Shown here one piece after another: positions 11,301 through 18,468 of a DNA stretch of 64,000 bases. The notes beneath the pieces are model-generated. The model had not been told where the DNA came from. It worked only from the letters and a program-made list of their open reading frames with translations, and did not search any database. Made by a program: the position numbers and the translations under genes. How positions within the stretch are numbered: the first letter of the stretch is position 1; every line of letters begins with the position of its first letter. Source of the DNA: Bolinopsis microptera (taxonomy: Eukaryota > Ctenophora > Tentaculata > Lobata > Bolinopsidae); the NCBI RefSeq assembly GCF_026151205.1, contig NC_087074.1, positions 18,202,712-18,266,711 on the forward strand. Reading direction: 5' to 3'.

Positions 11301-14300
11301 TTAAACTGTACGTGATACATTATAAACCTCACATTCACTTCATCACTCAACACAATTCGTATTGACATGGTTAGTAATAAGAAATTGTGTTGAGTGATGA
11401 AATTAAGTGGAGGTATATAAACCATTGTTTACTCCCGGGAAGCCTCTAAACAGTAACCACCCCACACAGGAGGAATGACAGACTACCAGAACCAGATAGG
11501 AGCTCTGAAGCAAGAGAAGGAGGTGGACATAAGACAGCAGAGAGATCTTAGGAACAAGATCAAGACTCTTCAGGATAGGGTGGAGGATCTCGAACATGAA
11601 GAGGAGTGTTCGGAGAGAAAGACTCAAGAGGTAATGGTACCCGCATCTTAAAAAAACGTTGAATGTGCAAAACCTATAATGTTAATGAAAATGTTGCTTA
11701 TTAGTTGTTCTTGATCATCCATAATTCGTTATATCGTCGTTAATAATTATGCAATACAGATGGGAAGGCAAGTGATGCGTCTTCAAGAACAATTAGAAAT
11801 GGCTAATGGTGCAATATCTGAACTCACTGAGGATGTTGAGAAAGCCAACCATAGAGCTGATAAAACACACAAAGACAGTCTCCTTGCTATGGAACAGGTT
11901 ATATCATGTTAAATCATATTAGTTGTTCAGTTTTGGGACACAATAAATGATTAACTCTAATTACAATTACCTTATTAGAGCTTATAGGTCTAAAAAGAAG
12001 AGTACAGCCAACAATTGGTTGAGTCAATTTCCATTATCTACAGAAAACAAACATTCTGGCTGAGAAAGATGACGAGATAGAGATGGTAAAGAAGACATGT
12101 CGGGGAACAATAACCCTCCTTAAAAACCAGCTGGAGGCTGCTGAGCAGGAGATCAACAAACTAGTGAGTACAGAATAGAATCTCACTAGTTTGCTGTGCA
12201 TAATCACATGATCACAATATGTTAAGATGTTGATAAATCCGAAGCTGACTTGAAATCAGTTAATCTAGATATCGGGATTGATTAGAATTAAAATGTTAAA
12301 ATCTCTAAACTCGAAATTCCACAGATTCTGATTAAGAAAGAATTGGAAGGCGAGATCATGCTACTACAGGATGACTTGGATGAAGCTGAGGCCACTGTAA
12401 ATGAACTTAACAACGAGATACCTCGCCAGCAGGACATCTTAGAGCAGGTTTGATTGCTTCACCATAATGAGATAATGTTAACTTGACCGAAATACCCTTT
12501 CATAGTAGAAATTCATCGCCTCATCGGAAATTTATCACCTCAGCCTATATATGGTGTGGATTGTGGAATGATCAAGTTCCTTAATGGAGAAGTTTGATTT
12601 AAAAGATTCTTTGTTCATAAGCCGCATACTTTAAATAGTTCAGATTAAAGTATTCGTAATTTCGTATATCTTTTGCCCATTTAAAGTCATGTAAACATAC
12701 GACAAAGGTCCGAAATCAGGTCTCTAATCAGTGAACTGACCTCTACAAGTGTCATAGGGCGGAATGAGGTGATTTATCAATTCCTCCCGGGCACACGTAC
12801 TCATATCAGTCTGTGACAAGGGACCCCTTTATTGTGACATGCAACTACCCAACTGTGACATGTGACTATCCTGTGACGTGTGACTTCCTTACTCGGTGAC
12901 TCCCTTCCATGTCTAACAACACCCATCCAGTTGTACACATCTAACTGTGATCCACCTAATTCCACAGCTTGCATAGACTAACCGTCTCTTTTGTGGGGTT
13001 TCTGTTACTAAAACTGGAGAGAATCAGGGGTCAGATAAGTCTCTGGGGGGCTACGGTCAGTGTTAAACAGGAGATGTAAGTTGGCAAGTGTTGACTGTTG
13101 ATGTCAAGGTCACTGTGCGTAACCCATCCTACAATCTTCACCTGACACCTCTTAACCGCTTCTTCCCTGTCACACATTGTTTTAAAATGTGATCTCACCC
13201 ATAACAGTGACTTTACAGTAAAAGTAAGTTAAGAGTTGCAGTGACATTAGTATTAACTCACTAACAAAGTAAAAAGAAAGCTGTGTTTTCGTCTCTAACT
13301 CTGATCAGACCTGCAGCTGCTCCATCAACTATCTACCCTAACTTTTCCCTGGTTATCGTATCCTGGCTAGATATAATTCCATTGAGGCCTCTTTCTTAAA
13401 GCTTTAAAAAGGGCTAACCAGCAAAAAGCTGACTGATACTCACAGTTCATTGAAACTTCACCAGCACACTATCCACTAACCTCAAAATTAATAAACCCAC
13501 AGTATAACACTCCCAACTGAAACCTACCTCCCCCTCCAGTTGAACATGAGTCTGGGTGAGGCTACAGCACGTTGTGAAGCGTTACAGGACGCCCTGGTCC
13601 GAGCTGACCTCAAGTGTACCCAGCTTTCAACACGGAATGACGAGCTAGAGGACCACGTGAAGCAGGTCAGTAAAATAGTAGTGCTGAGGAAGGGGAGGCT
13701 GAGGGAGGGGAGGCCGTGATATTGCAGCCTCTGCAGAGTGAGTATTACACTCCAACCGCTGACAGCCGGCTTATAAGTTAGAGGTGGTTTGGTTTCCTGA
13801 TGTGTTTGTTGACGTGTTATTGTAGTTGGCTCATTGGACAACCTTATCAATGCTCGTCGTGTTGCCTTTTTCCGTGCAGTATGGCTTTTTTGTAATATTA
13901 CTTTTAAAGTGATATACAATATATCTGATTTGTTAAAAGCTTATATTCGTTATATTTTTAAGTTGTAACCAGAGTAACCAGTTACAAGCACGAATTATGT
14001 CCTTGCCCTAAATAAAAACCTTTGCGCTTATAGTTTGTTATAGTATTTAATAAAGCTTCTCTCTTCTTTTCTTTACAATGTTTAGATGAGAGAAAACCAG
14101 GAGTGCAGACAGCACTAAGATATTATCCCTTCAACATACTTCCCTCCTTCTTTCAACACTAAACACACCATATTCCTGTTTAGGGTGAGACACAGAAGCG
14201 CCTGACTGATCAAGATAACATCGACCTCCACAACAAGATATCAGAACAGTCAGCCAAGGGAGAAGCTCTGTTGGACACCATCGCTAAAGTGGAGGCTCAG

Positions 14301-17300
14301 CTGGAGATACAGTCCGGTTTGATGGAGGCGATGGAGGCAGATAAGAGCAACTGGGAGCTAGAGAGACGTAAAATGAGGGAACTGGTCAGTAGCTTTAAAC
14401 AGCACTTTAAACTGTTATGGGGAGGAATTGTTTATCGGAAATTTTATTTAATCGTTAATAACTTTTATGACGTTTGTGTAGCTTTTTCCCAGCTTCTGTA
14501 TCAGTTTTGATCCATCCAGTTAAGGATCCTTAAGAATTTAAATGAGCACTTGTTTCAGATCACTACGCTGGAAGCTGATAATCAGCATCTTGAGGAGGTC
14601 AGAGTTGGTCTGGAATGTTCCGAAAACAAGATCAAGTCCCGTCTCAGGGTTAGTAAATTTTTGGTATAATACGACCATAAAAACTTAACTTTAAAAGTCA
14701 TTAAAACTTGTTATCCTTTGCCATTCATTTTTTCGGAAAATTTCTGAAAACGTTCGAAGTGCTATTGGCTCCAAAACAGTAAACACCGATCCACAGGAGG
14801 CTATATCAGAACACGATGACGCCATCAAGAGTGTGAAGAACACCCACCGAGCGAGAACACGTGCTCTGGAGAGCAGAGTAGCGGAACTAGAGGGGAACCT
14901 GGAAGAGGAGACCGAGAGGAGGACTCATTTAGAGAAGGTGGGGAGAAGTGCTCAGTGCTCCGTTTTTAGAGCTGTGCTCAGTACCTTATCAGCTCTTTTG
15001 TGGATGGCCCTATATTAGGGCCATTCGATATTGGGGTTGCTAGTTGTTCCCAGTCCCAATTTAGGATATAATTTTAAAAACAATTTCAATACAGCTGGGG
15101 TTTTTTGGGATATTTGTCTGTGGGGTTTTTTATCTGTACAGCTTACTTTGTCTAGTTCGTTCAAATTGCTGTTTAAATGAGCTTCAATAAAACCTAACAA
15201 CAACTAAAAATTTCATTTAGATAGCAGCTTACTGTCACATTATTTCGGACCAAAAAATCAGATGAATTAAAAAATGGCCAAAGCAAAACTATAAAGCGAC
15301 TTTCAGCTACTGGCCTTCCATGATTTTGGCCACTCACAGTCTGGTCGGTCCAAAAAGGGTATATAAAGTACTTAAATTTCTTCTTGAGACTGAGAATGTG
15401 GGTCAGTCGGTTAATCAAATCATCTGCTTGTCTACAGCTGCTCTGAGGTGTTGAGTTCGAATCCCGGTTGGGCTACAATTTCAAAACTGCAGAGCAGCTG
15501 TGATTCACCAAACTACGGTGCACATGATACTGACTCTTATTAATTATTTCTTCTTGTGTCTGACAATTTAAACTTATTTCCATAAATGTTACACTTCGTG
15601 TTATTAAGCTTTTTGACTTTCTGCGGAAGTTTAAATAACCATGTTTTGACCTGTAGGGACTGAAACGATTGGAACGACTCCTAAAAGAGTTGGAGATCCA
15701 AGCGATGGAAGATACCCAGACGATTGAAAGACAGGTGGATCAGATAGCTAGTGTTAACAACAGAAACAAACAGCTCAAAACTCAGTTCGCTGATGCAGTA
15801 AGTGTGAAATGTCATAGAAACTTCTATTATATGGTAAATAGTAGGTCTTCAAGAGACCAGTGATTTTCAGTTAGTGAGTAAAGTTAGTAGGATAGTGATG
15901 AAACAGCACGTTAGGGATTGGTCTGTTACTTTGACCAGATCAGTACAGTCACACCTACCTGCACCAATAGACACTGTAAGCTTTACTTATCATATGTTCC
16001 TAAAACCAAATATGGCTACAATAACCTATGACCCCACAGGAAGCACGCATTATATCGCTGCAACAGAAACTCCGAAAGTTGACGACTGAGGTTGAGGATA
16101 GTGAGGGAAGGAAACGCTACCATGACTAAAATGTTGAGCACACCTGCTAGTCGTTGTACTTCCCGACAATCGGTAGGTCGATTTTGTGGGTGTATGTTTT
16201 GAGTATTGAGAAAATGAAATGAACTGCTAGTAAACTTTGTGGGTAGATTAAGAAACAAAAGCATGAAAACTACGGTGGGAACGGGGATCATAATCTACTT
16301 CTGACGAGCAGAAATATGATAAAAAGTACATGATGCTTGTTGATTGTAGAAGCATGGTCACTTTCTCAATTTCCAACATATCAAGAGTCCTAAAATTAGT
16401 TTGGGTATGTAAGCCGTCTCAAGCAAGAGTGCAAAAATTCTGCAGAAATTAAATTTCTCTGCCGCCTTATAAGTCTTATAAGTGTGATAATGTTTGTCAT
16501 TGTGTTGAGAGATTTATAGAACTCATGAGCACACTCCCGCTAAGATTTAGGAAACTTTAAACCAACAATGCAATATGCATATTGCTAAGTGCAATGTGCA
16601 CATTTCCAAAAAACTTAACCAAAAGCTATCGTCACCTCTAAATGGCGCCAAGCTCAGTCAAGTAAGACTACAATCACTATCAACTATGTTAGTACATACT
16701 GAGCAAATACTCTTAGTACTTTAACAATTCGTATCAAGCTGGAGAGTGGAGCTGTTTTAAAACTTACCCGGCATCTAGGCAGTGGTCATAGCAAAACCGT
16801 GAACCAGGCATTGTGCTCGCTATATTAGTCATGCAACCTCCAAGCCTCACTAATAATGCTTCCTTTATAAACTCAGAAGAAATTTTTTCATGAACAATCT
16901 TTAACCACTTGCAAAACATTCACAAAGACTTTTGAATGATCCACAATGCTTATACCCGTGAAATACAGAGAGCCACGTTCCGATCATCCCGGCCGGAGAC
17001 TGCCATGTCATGGGACATGGAAGGGACGCAGGATCTGAACCAAGTTCTGAACGATAAGCTGTATACAGTATGTTACGTGTCCAAAATAATAGTTAATACA
17101 TGTTCATTATGATACTAACTCCAGTAATATTCATTACTCGTGGCCATCATGGCGTTATATGGCTTGACTAACATCGTTTTGAATCATACGATTTTGAGAC
17201 CAGATTCTCCTAGGAATCTTATCAAGACTAGGAAATATTATGTTTTGATTCAATTTCATGTCAGCCATCAAATTATCTTTTTAAATAATGTTGGTTTAAT

Positions 17301-18468
17301 TGTAAGCAAATAATTCGTATTTCACACTGTTTATTAGCGTGATTAAAATACATTTAATCAGATATTCAGATGTGCAGTGGATATCACTCCACATCTTATA
17401 TTTAAATCTAAGAGGGCATCTTTAAGTTCATGTTTGAGTGTTCATCAATTGTTTATCAGACTGATAGGCTACTTATGTGTGTTGTGATACTTCCCGATAT
17501 ATAACAAGAGGTCCACGCAGGTCAAAATAAACTGAGAAGCATTTTTAAGTCACATGACAGTATGCTGTCAAATTTCAATCCGCATGATTTATATTTACAA
17601 CGTACCATGTACTATAACAGTAACAGTGTTACTAACACTACCAACAGTGTTACTAACACTACCAACTTTCACACTCCGCACGTACAGAACGAAATACTGT
17701 ATTGATTCTGTACAACGGGCCATCTCACTTTCGATCACTATCTGTTCCGATTAAAACTGTTGGTAAATCAACCTATCAATCTATGTACTTTAATCAAACT
17801 TTCAAATGTCAATTAATCGATCTGACTAGATCTCCCAATATCAGTCAATTAACCAATGCATAAATTTGACGTGACAGTGACACGAATACTCGTTTCTGAG
17901 GTCACGTGATCATAGAGCACGCACTCTCTCTCTAACATAGAGCACGCACTCTCTCTCTCTAACACCTCTTCTCCCGCAGCAAATGATGAGGAACAGTGTT
18001 ATGGGAAGCAGGTCCGTAAGTAGACTGATCAGCCCGGAGGTAGAGTCAATCATGATGTCTGGTCGAAACAGCCCGGTTGGACCCCTGTCCATCCTCTCCG
18101 GACGAAACAGTCCAGCTTCCCAAAGAGCTGCATCTCCTGCTGGGAGCATCAGAAACTTCCAGTTTGAGGACAACTTGTTGACCAAGGATTATGAGATTGA
18201 AGGCGAGAGTAAAACAGAAAGTGAAAGTAAGCCTGAATGCGAAAATAAGGATGTCGACGAGAGTAAATCAGATGAGGCAAAGCCGATTGTGTCACCAGAG
18301 GATAAAGTTCCAGAAGTTATTTTGACAGAGGAAGATGTGAAGAAACCAGTAGATTTTGCAAAAGAAGAGGGATGTCAAGTGATTGGTGAGAAGGCACTAT
18401 GGGAGAAGGAAATTATTGTACCAGAGAATGATCAAGAAAATGCACCAAAAGCAGTAAATGGGCACTAA
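2242..18468 (+). CDS. Class II myosin heavy chain rod gene (gene-level entry)
   Basis: The coding exons join in phase into a heptad coiled coil that follows the class II myosin rod in order. Family landmarks include KREEELLELRSEFEEK, DLKRQAQLYLNDL, SLEKKHNNAEIMLEEH, RVEDLEHEEE, LAEKDDEIE, KKELEGEI and ALESRVAELEGNLEEETE, all seen in muscle and non-muscle heavy chains. The rod self-assembles into thick filaments. Exons listed separately: 2242, 3302, 3888, 4409, 4869, 5150, 5570, 6803, 7147, 9531, 11470, 11760, 12044, 12325, 13540, 14184, 14559, 14797, 15657, 16040, 16969, 17980. Visible coding sequence is about 3.3 kb (about 1,100 residues). The S2 part is roughly 150 residues shorter than vertebrate rods, and about 39 residues are unaccounted for between 9716 and 11470. 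No motor, neck or IQ exon is seen. The rod ends in a non-helical tail of about 195 residues. The family call is firm; whether a motor lies upstream of the window is open. Confidence 0.9.
2320..3301 (+). other. Intron 1, featureless
   Basis: AT-rich intron between the exons at 2242 and 3302. I see no repeat or coding block in it. Confidence 0.6.
3302..3403 (+). CDS. Myosin rod exon 2
   Basis: Flanked by TTTCAG and GTTAAT, phase 0 to 0, 34 codons. The peptide KEEDVREREEKALVEVQ and onward is a charged heptad coil, the start of subfragment 2. Confidence 0.85.
3716..3754 (+). CDS. Candidate 39-nt duplicate of the exon 2 end
   Basis: Bounded by an AACAG acceptor and a GTTAGT donor, phase 0 to 0. 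Its 13 residues KSSRILMLEKLMK mirror the last 13 of exon 2 (NRSRVEKLEKLIK), and the donor flank is also alike. It could be a skipped, alternative or decayed partial exon copy. Thirteen residues do not fit whole heptads, so constitutive inclusion is doubtful. Confidence 0.4.
3888..3991 (+). CDS. Myosin rod exon 3
   Basis: Acceptor ATCCCAG, donor GTAGTT; phase 0 to 2. It encodes AKENSIKTFITKNDALTSEL and the following coil (34 codons plus 2 nt). Confidence 0.8.
4194..4283. repeat. Foldback element in intron 3
   Basis: The 17-bp arms ATCCAACTTAAAGTTTT (4200-4216) and their exact inverse (4261-4277) flank about 44 bp with weak internal pairing; pairing extends a few bases outward. Possibly a tiny MITE or a structured intronic RNA. 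Confidence 0.75.
4409..4514 (+). CDS. Myosin rod exon 4
   Basis: The acceptor CACCTTAG is chosen because the next AG would create an immediate stop. Donor GTGAGT; phase 2 to 0. It encodes SVSDSLNVVVERCNHKSKQV and a coil ending TDHNA. Confidence 0.8.
4541..4584. repeat. 22-bp direct repeat, 2 copies
   Basis: Two adjacent perfect copies beginning GGCAGCTCTTGTTTCTC in intron 4. Confidence 0.9.
4602..4631. repeat. 30-bp perfect palindrome
   Basis: Half site TGTCTTGTACAATGT followed by its exact reverse complement with no spacer, in intron 4. Confidence 0.95.
4869..4979 (+). CDS. Myosin rod exon 5
   Basis: Acceptor ATTTCCAG, donor CAA|GTTTGC; phase 0 to 0, 37 codons. The coil MLRSDVDILKRKVSDLESEV continues the S2 heptads. 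Confidence 0.82.
5150..5373 (+). CDS. Myosin rod exon 6
   Basis: Acceptor CACCTCAG, donor AA|GTAAGA; phase 0 to 2. KREEELLELRSEFEEK matches the conserved rod stretch N-K-K-R-E-A-E-F-x-K-L-R-R-D-L-E-E, which anchors the register to vertebrate myosins. Confidence 0.9.
5570..5701 (+). CDS. Myosin rod exon 7
   Basis: Acceptor TCCCCAG, donor AG|GTTTAT; phase 2 to 2. It encodes NELIQKLSSSDNLLKKSREE and a coil ending in LQLKFN. Confidence 0.87.
5730..5763. repeat. 34-bp perfect palindrome
   Basis: Half site AAGACTCCTAAACTTTA followed by its reverse complement, 28 bp downstream of the exon 7 donor. Confidence 0.95.
5937..6791. repeat. 48-bp minisatellite, about 18 copies
   Basis: The unit includes CAGTTTACTCAGTATCCCTG and CAAGTGTGTAATACGACCCC. 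Copies differ mainly at ATACGACC versus ATGCGACC and TTTACT versus TTAACT, and one copy has 2 extra bases. As 48 is a multiple of three with no stop in several frames, long ORFs appear on both strands, but they are repeat artefacts. The array fills most of intron 7 and stops about 10 bp before the exon 8 acceptor. Confidence 0.97.
6803..7031 (+). CDS. Myosin rod exon 8
   Basis: Acceptor CTCCCCTCAG, donor GAG|GTATAA; phase 2 to 0. It encodes SLTKDHASIKSDLQSHEQK and onward to KNNQIIE. The acceptor lies only about 10 bp after the last unit of a 48-bp minisatellite. Confidence 0.87.
7147..7310 (+). CDS. Myosin rod exon 9
   Basis: Acceptor CCGACAG, donor AA|GTTAGT; phase 0 to 2. DLKRQAQLYLNDLNLSNTRS aligns with the highly conserved D-L-K-R-Q-L-E-E rod segment, and RRKWQNRM matches the W-R-T-K-Y block. 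Confidence 0.92.
7993..8068. promoter_or_regulatory. Four tandem 19-bp units carrying CACGTG E-boxes
   Basis: Unit TGATCACGTGACCGCTCAC repeated four times; the last has one change. Each holds CACGTG inside a TCACGTGAC context, as bound by bHLH-leucine zipper factors (USF, MITF/TFEB families). It lies about 435 bp upstream of candidate first exon A, a plausible promoter position. The function is inferred. Confidence 0.5.
8503..8546 (+). CDS. Candidate internal first exon A (MSFTPIP)
   Basis: An ATG exon, MSFTPIPTTTIDAD plus GA, ending GA|GTAAGT in phase 2, so it can splice directly into the exon at 9531. A nearly equal copy with identical coding length sits at 10812. A TTTGTAG acceptor-like site about 18 bp upstream could join a 5' UTR exon or a trans-spliced leader. 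It would give a shortened rod starting at the light-meromyosin side. Inferred from pattern and phase; no transcript is available. Confidence 0.5.
9531..9716 (+). CDS. Myosin rod exon 10
   Basis: Acceptor TTCCCTTAG, donor AG|GTAAGT; phase 2 to 2. SLEKKHNNAEIMLEEHVSLD aligns with the conserved L-D-K-K-Q-R-x-F-D-K-x-L-A-E-W-K block. Confidence 0.92.
9925..9947 (+). CDS. Weak candidate mini-exon between exons 10 and 11
   Basis: A good acceptor (TTCCGACTGACAG) followed by a coil-like peptide, RNLLFEAAR after splicing, with a weak GTCTAG donor. It converts phase 2 to the phase 1 required by the exon at 11470. It supplies only about 8 of the roughly 39 residues expected here, so it is at best part of the answer. 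Confidence 0.2.
10812..10855 (+). CDS. Candidate internal first exon B (MSFTPLP)
   Basis: ATG exon MSFTPLPVIAEDAD plus AA, ending AA|GTAAGT in phase 2, clearly homologous to the exon at 8503 with the same 44-nt coding length. A TTTTTCTAG site lies about 20 bp upstream. The next recognisable exon (11470) needs phase 1, so this exon needs an unseen intermediate exon, or it is a non-functional copy. Confidence 0.42.
10945..11045. repeat. Cluster of GCGACATCTGTCCGA motifs
   Basis: Three direct copies and one inverted copy of GCGACATCTGTCCGA(CA) within 101 bp, able to form alternative hairpins. Confidence 0.85.
11339..11401. ncRNA. Pre-miRNA-like hairpin in intron
   Basis: Perfect 19-bp arms, TTCATCACTCAACACAATT and its complement, separated by a 25-nt loop, about 70 bp upstream of the exon 11 acceptor. 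It could be a structured intronic RNA, a miRNA-like precursor or a small inverted repeat. Only the structure is seen. Confidence 0.35.
11470..11630 (+). CDS. Myosin rod exon 11
   Basis: Acceptor CCCACACAG, donor GAG|GTAATG; phase 1 to 0. It encodes GMTDYQNQIGALKQEKEVD and RVEDLEHEEE, matching the A-x-L-E-H-E-E block of myosin rods. An in-frame TAA just upstream fixes the acceptor. Confidence 0.9.
11760..11897 (+). CDS. Myosin rod exon 12
   Basis: Acceptor CAATACAG, donor CAG|GTTATA; phase 0 to 0, 46 codons, MGRQVMRLQEQLEMANGAIS and onward. Confidence 0.87.
12044..12163 (+). CDS. Myosin rod exon 13
   Basis: Acceptor ATCTACAG, donor GTGAGT; phase 0 to 0, 40 codons. NILAEKDDEIEMVKKTC matches the conserved R-K-L-A-E-K-D-E-E-M-E-Q block. 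Confidence 0.92.
12325..12447 (+). CDS. Myosin rod exon 14
   Basis: Acceptor TTCCACAG, donor CAG|GTTTGA; phase 0 to 0, 41 codons. KKELEGEIMLLQDDLDEAE matches K-K-K-M-E-G-D-L-N-E-M-E. Confidence 0.9.
12448..13539 (+). other. Intron 14 with degenerate TGTGAC repeats
   Basis: A stretch near 12816-12905 repeats TGTGACAT/TGTGACTN loosely. Otherwise no feature is seen. Confidence 0.5.
13540..13665 (+). CDS. Myosin rod exon 15
   Basis: Acceptor CCCTCCAG, donor CAG|GTCAGT; phase 0 to 0, 42 codons. LNMSLGEATARCEALQDALV aligns with the Q-L-D-D-A-x-R-x-N-D-D-L-K-E rod segment. Confidence 0.88.
13666..14183 (+). other. Intron 15, featureless
   Basis: Contains a G-rich patch just after the donor and AT-rich DNA. 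No coding block is recognised. Confidence 0.5.
14184..14384 (+). CDS. Myosin rod exon 16
   Basis: Acceptor CTGTTTAG, donor CTG|GTCAGT; phase 0 to 0, 67 codons. GETQKRLTDQDNIDLHNKIS through WELERRKMREL continues the light-meromyosin coil. Confidence 0.88.
14559..14648 (+). CDS. Myosin rod exon 17
   Basis: Acceptor TGTTTCAG, donor AGG|GTTAGT; phase 0 to 0, 30 codons, ITTLEADNQHLEEVRVGLEC and onward. Confidence 0.87.
14797..14937 (+). CDS. Myosin rod exon 18
   Basis: Acceptor GATCCACAG, donor AAG|GTGGGG; phase 0 to 0, 47 codons. ALESRVAELEGNLEEETERR matches the assembly-competence region A-L-E-A-K-I-A-Q-L-E-E-Q-L of class II myosins. Confidence 0.93.
14938..15656 (+). other. Intron 18, with tRNA-like segment
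   Basis: AT-rich intron whose only notable content is the tRNA-derived-looking stretch at 15396-15477. Confidence 0.5.
15396..15477 (+). repeat. tRNA-derived SINE-like fragment
   Basis: It has an A-box-like GGGTCAGTCGG and, about 45 bp later, a B-box GAGTTCGAATCCCGG followed by TTGGGCTAC, the layout of a tRNA promoter. The T-arm stem pairs poorly (TTGAG against CCCGG) and no acceptor stem closes, so a functional tRNA is unlikely. A SINE head or tRNA pseudogene fits better. Confidence 0.4.
15657..15797 (+). CDS. Myosin rod exon 19
   Basis: Acceptor GACCTGTAG, donor GCA|GTAAGT; phase 0 to 0, 47 codons. It encodes GLKRLERLLKELEIQAMEDT and NNRNKQLKTQFADA, equivalent to the last conserved rod block. 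Confidence 0.92.
16040..16126 (+). CDS. Myosin rod exon 20, splice or read-through to stop
   Basis: Acceptor CCCCACAG. It encodes EARIISLQQKLRKLTTE. A GAG|GTTGAG donor at 16091 continues in phase 0 to the exon at 16969. If that donor is not used, the frame reads 12 more codons (VEDSEGRKRYHD) to TAA at 16127-16129. This permits two C-termini: a short one, and one with the long tailpiece. Confidence 0.8.
16130..16968 (+). other. Intron 20 or 3' UTR of the short isoform
   Basis: It follows the optional stop at 16127. No repeat or coding block is recognised. Confidence 0.45.
16969..17067 (+). CDS. Myosin tail exon 21
   Basis: Acceptor AAATACAG, donor ACA|GTATGT; phase 0 to 0, 33 codons (RATFRSSRPETAMSWDMEG and onward to LYT). 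It leaves the coiled coil and begins the non-helical tail. No family match beyond position. Confidence 0.7.
17068..17979 (+). other. Intron 21, entry point of the duplication
   Basis: The left edge of duplicated segment A is at about 17602. The 3' end has two near-identical stretches of AGAGCACGCACTCTCTCTC, where copy B has only one. Confidence 0.6.

Larger units (their letters stand above)
9717..11469 (+). other. Intron region with a missing rod segment
   Basis: It lies between phase-2 exon 10 and phase-1 exon 11, so at least one exon should be here. Alignment by length to vertebrate rods predicts about 39 residues. I found only the weak 9925 candidate, the MSFTP copy at 10812, a motif cluster (10945-11045) and a hairpin (11339-11401). 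Confidence 0.5.

Noticed and set aside
13524-13919. 131-codon minus-strand ORF
   Set aside because: It is the antisense shadow of the myosin exon at 13540-13665 plus intron.
15396-15477. Functional tRNA gene
   Set aside because: B-box present but T-stem pairing is poor and no 7-bp acceptor stem can be formed.
2242-18468. Paramyosin, myosin XVIII or another coiled-coil protein instead of a class II myosin rod
   Set aside because: Order and spacing of conserved blocks (L-E-K-K-x, L-E-H-E-E, L-A-E-K-D-x-E, A-L-E-x-R-V-A-E-L-E) follow class II rods best, though the missing motor leaves some room for a rod-only relative.
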